Shown in pieces: positions 14,342 to 16,399 of a stretch of DNA of 16,399 bases. This DNA comes from Candidatus Magasanikiibacteriota bacterium (GTDB lineage Bacteria; Patescibacteriota; Patescibacteriia; Magasanikbacterales; UBA922). The position numbers and the translations under genes were made by a program. The notes under the pieces were generated by a model. The model saw nothing but the letters and a program-made list of their open reading frames with translations, was not told where the DNA came from and made no database searches. Every line of letters starts with the position of its first letter. Position 1 is the stretch's first letter. Location of the stretch: NCBI GenBank assembly GCA_023246565.1, contig JAHFIE010000022.1:1-16399 (forward strand), given 5' to 3'.

Positions 14342-14803
14342 ATGCCTTACTCTGGCCCAATCTTTATTGCTAGTGATCATGGTGGTTTTCAATTAAAAAA
14401 TCATTTGTTGGAATATTTTGCCAAAGAACTGAAACTTTTATTCACTGATCTCGGTCCAACAAAACTTGAGGATGGTGATGATTATCCTGATTATGTTTTT
14501 CCTTTGGCGAAAAAAGTCGTGGAAACCAATGGCCGTGGTATTCTTATTTGTAAAAATGGCATAGGGGTTTGTATGGCAGCAAATAAAGTCCCTGGCATTC
14601 GGGCTGGAATTTCATACAATCTCATGGCTGCAGAATCAATGCGACATGATGATGATACCAATATCATGTGTCTTGCTGCCTATCTTTCAACCAATGATCA
14701 TGCTGTTGCCATGGTCAAAAAATGGCTTACCACTGATTTTGGTAATGACGAACGATATGTCAGACGATTAGAAAAAATCAAAAACTACGAAAATAAAAAA
14801 TAA
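14342..14803 (+). CDS. rpiB: Ribose-5-phosphate isomerase B-like protein (RpiB/LacAB family)
   Basis: Interconverts ribose 5-phosphate and ribulose 5-phosphate in the pentose-phosphate pathway. The 153 residues carry ASDHGGFQLK (10-19), DDYPDY (46-51) and GILICKNGIGVCMAANKVPGIRAG (66-89). The catalytic Cys is Cys70. Two departures from E. coli RpiB stand out. The CGTGIG loop reads CKNGIG. The HNDANV block aligns best as DDDTNI, with the His (102) shifted one place. The family call is firm. Isomerase activity is likely but not certain, and other sugar-phosphate isomerases share the fold. It is followed two bases later by the rpe-like gene, the expected metabolic partner. ATG 14342 has no Shine-Dalgarno. 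Confidence 0.85.
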   Translation: MPYSGPIFIASDHGGFQLKNHLLEYFAKELKLLFTDLGPTKLEDGDDYPDYVFPLAKKVVETNGRGILICKNGIGVCMAANKVPGIRAGISYNLMAAESMRHDDDTNIMCLAAYLSTNDHAVAMVKKWLTTDFGNDERYVRRLEKIKNYENKK

Positions 14804-14805
14804 TT

Positions 14806-15438
14806 ATGCAAATTATTCCTTCTATTCTGGTACAATCCGCTGAAGCATTTATTACACAAACAAACGCAGTACAAAATTCAGTCAAACTCGTACACATAGA
14901 TATTGCTGACGGAAAATGTGTTCCCAATACAACCTGGGCTGAACCAAATACTGTTCAACAAAATCTTACCATTGATTGTGAATTGCATCTCATGGTAGTA
15001 GATCCACTTTCAGTAATACAGATGTGGGGAGGAGTATCATCAGTTAAACGTGTATTGTTCCCGATCGAATATGACGGAGACATTATTGATGTTATTGACA
15101 CTATTCACCATCATGGCTGGCAAGCAGGTCTTGTCATTAATCTGGAAACTTCAACACTCATGATTGAACCCTTTATCGATAAACTCGATAGTGTTATGTT
15201 TATGGGTATTATTCCAGGCAAACAAGGTCAGCCCTTTGTCCCAGAAGTTCTTGAAAAAATCACTGAATTTAAAGCTCGACACCCAAAAATATTTGTTGCG
15301 CTTGATGGCGGAGTCAATGAAAAAACATTACCAGAAATTGTTGCAACGGGTATTGATGCAGTTTGTTGTGGTAGCGTTATTTTTCATAATGAACGAACAC
15401 CAAACGAAAATATTATCCGATTACAGAATCTAATCTAA
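14806..15438 (+). CDS. rpe: Ribulose-phosphate 3-epimerase-like protein
   Basis: TIM-barrel epimerase converting ribulose 5-phosphate to xylulose 5-phosphate. The 210 residues show PSIL at the start, HIDIADGKCVPN (30-41, usual form HxDVMDGxFVPN), ELHLMV (59-64), MGIIPGKQGQPF (133-144) and VALDGGVNEKT (164-174). All four metal ligands of the family are present (His30, Asp32, His61, Asp167), and Asp32 and Asp167 are the acid-base pair. Several usual neighbours are changed (Met to Ala34, Phe to Cys38, the SVNPG loop to GIIPG), so it is a divergent member. The two-base gap from rpiB, with no Shine-Dalgarno, points to translational coupling in one operon. Confidence 0.88.
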   Translation: MQIIPSILVQSAEAFITQTNAVQNSVKLVHIDIADGKCVPNTTWAEPNTVQQNLTIDCELHLMVVDPLSVIQMWGGVSSVKRVLFPIEYDGDIIDVIDTIHHHGWQAGLVINLETSTLMIEPFIDKLDSVMFMGIIPGKQGQPFVPEVLEKITEFKARHPKIFVALDGGVNEKTLPEIVATGIDAVCCGSVIFHNERTPNENIIRLQNLI

Positions 15439-15465
15439 AATTAAAAATTATTTGAACGACACTGT

Positions 15466-16399
15466 ATGTACGATCTTATTATCATCGGCGCTTCAGCTGC
15501 CGGTTCTGCGGCTGCTATCTACGCTGCTCGACGCAATCTTAATTTCATGGTTATTTCCAAAGATATTGGTGGTGAAGTTGCTCTTTCCGGAGAAATAGAA
15601 AATTGGCCCGGACAAATCCATACTGATGGTATTAAACTAGCAAAAGATTTTCATGAGCATGTGCTTTCGTATCAGGTAAAAATTGAGAATGATGCTACCG
15701 TTCTCAGAATTAATCAAAAACAAAATCATCATGAAGTACAAGCCCGTACTACCGATGGTAAAGAAACTTCATACGAAGCCAAAGCTGTCATTATTGCCAG
15801 CGGCATTCATCCTCGACTTTTAGGTGTCCCGGGAGAAAATGAACTGCGGGGTAAAGGTGTTACCTATTGCACGGTTTGTGACGGTCCATTGTACAAAAAT
15901 AAAATAACGGCAACTATTGGATCAGGTAATTCAGCCCTTGAATCAGCCCTCATGATGGCAGGTATTGCAAAAAAAGTGTACCTCATCAGCAAATTTCCCA
16001 ATACAAAAGAAACCAATGGCGGTTTTCCCAAAGGAGAAAATATTCTTATTGATAAGGCCAAACAATTATCCAATGTTGAAATAATCTACCAGGCCAATAC
16101 CCAAAAAATTGTCGGCACTGATTTTGTTGTTGGCTTGCACTACCAAGACATGAGTAACTCGACCCAACATGAACTAACGATAGATGGCGCCATGATCCAT
16201 GTTGGTATGATTCCCAATAGTGACTTTGTTGGCTCAATAGCAAAAAATCCTGTTCAAGAAATTATTGTAACGCAAAAATGCGAGACATCAGTACCGGGAA
16301 TTTTTGCAGCTGGTGATGTTACCAATATCCCGTACAAACAAATCTCCATTGCCGTGGGTCAGGGCGCCACAGCAGCTCTTGCCGCGATTGAGTATATCA
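15466..16399 (+). CDS. trxB: Thioredoxin reductase-like flavoprotein (3' end outside window)
   Basis: FAD-dependent pyridine-nucleotide disulfide oxidoreductase. The visible 311 residues start at ATG 15466. The FAD Rossmann motif is GASAAG (8-13, usual GGGPAG). The redox pair Cys135-Thr-Val-Cys138 sits exactly where E. coli TrxB has it and is followed by DGPLYKNK. The second nucleotide-binding loop is GSGNSA (152-157). The FAD-binding signature GIFAAGDVTNIPYKQISIAVGQGATAAL is near the end. The HRRxxxR motif that selects NADPH is absent; the equivalent strand reads VYLISKFPNTKE. NADH or another donor is therefore possible. The frame is open at 16399, probably only a few residues from its end. 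It follows rpe by 27 bases in the same direction. Confidence 0.88.
   Translation, partial: MYDLIIIGASAAGSAAAIYAARRNLNFMVISKDIGGEVALSGEIENWPGQIHTDGIKLAKDFHEHVLSYQVKIENDATVLRINQKQNHHEVQARTTDGKETSYEAKAVIIASGIHPRLLGVPGENELRGKGVTYCTVCDGPLYKNKITATIGSGNSALESALMMAGIAKKVYLISKFPNTKETNGGFPKGENILIDKAKQLSNVEIIYQANTQKIVGTDFVVGLHYQDMSNSTQHELTIDGAMIHVGMIPNSDFVGSIAKNPVQEIIVTQKCETSVPGIFAAGDVTNIPYKQISIAVGQGATAALAAIEYI

Noticed and set aside
1..16399. UGA recoded as glycine, as in Gracilibacteria and Absconditabacteria
   Set aside because: The conserved genes are full length under the standard code with no in-frame TGA, which would be very unlikely if UGA coded for glycine.
1..16399. CRISPR array, tRNA, rRNA or transposase
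   Set aside because: No regularly spaced repeats, cloverleaf, rRNA core motif or transposase-like protein was found on either strand.

Overview
The window reads as chromosomal DNA from a bacterium with an AT-rich genome and a compact gene layout. The best guess is a Candidate Phyla Radiation (Patescibacteria) lineage. This is an inference from several features: short intergenic gaps, almost no Shine-Dalgarno sequences in front of housekeeping genes, an eukaryote-like (type 2) IleRS, a metallo-beta-lactamase-fold protein stripped of its metal ligands next to gyrA, and a four-domain S1 protein with a charged tail. The standard bacterial code fits: no conserved gene contains an in-frame TGA. No tRNA or rRNA gene, CRISPR array or transposase was seen.

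Layout. Positions 1-2116 (minus) hold rpsA followed by ftsH, which is cut by the window edge. A strong minus promoter and a structured leader of about 170 nt precede rpsA. A divergent promoter pair at about 2293-2375 also serves a plus-strand group at 2413-6110: an MBL-fold pseudoenzyme, a single-pass membrane protein and gyrA. Positions 6158-6862 are a GC-rich one-gene island (minus) encoding an HD-domain protein. Positions 6904-7066 are an AT-rich gap with a perfect 30-bp palindromic terminator and a possible small structured RNA.

From 13000 down to 7094 (minus) runs a tightly packed set: ileS, pepA, ruvA and a Nudix-like gene. It starts with a leader carrying a convincing T-box antiterminator-type fold, so ileS is probably controlled by uncharged tRNA-Ile. 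Just upstream is an 82-residue cysteine-rich protein gene with its own strong promoter and Shine-Dalgarno. Positions 13493-14209 (minus) are a second GC-rich one-gene island, encoding an unrecognised coiled-coil protein. From 14271 a strong plus promoter drives rpiB-like, rpe-like and a thioredoxin-reductase-like gene that runs off the end.

The genes cover protein quality control and translation (ftsH, rpsA, ileS, pepA), DNA topology and recombination (gyrA, ruvA), pentose-phosphate interconversion (rpiB, rpe) and thiol redox (trxB-like). The parts that stand out are the T-box leader, the two GC-rich islands (about 62-65% G+C in hand-counted lines, strong Shine-Dalgarno, TGA stops, hairpins on both sides) and the possible small RNA. 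All calls come from reading the sequence; no searches were run.
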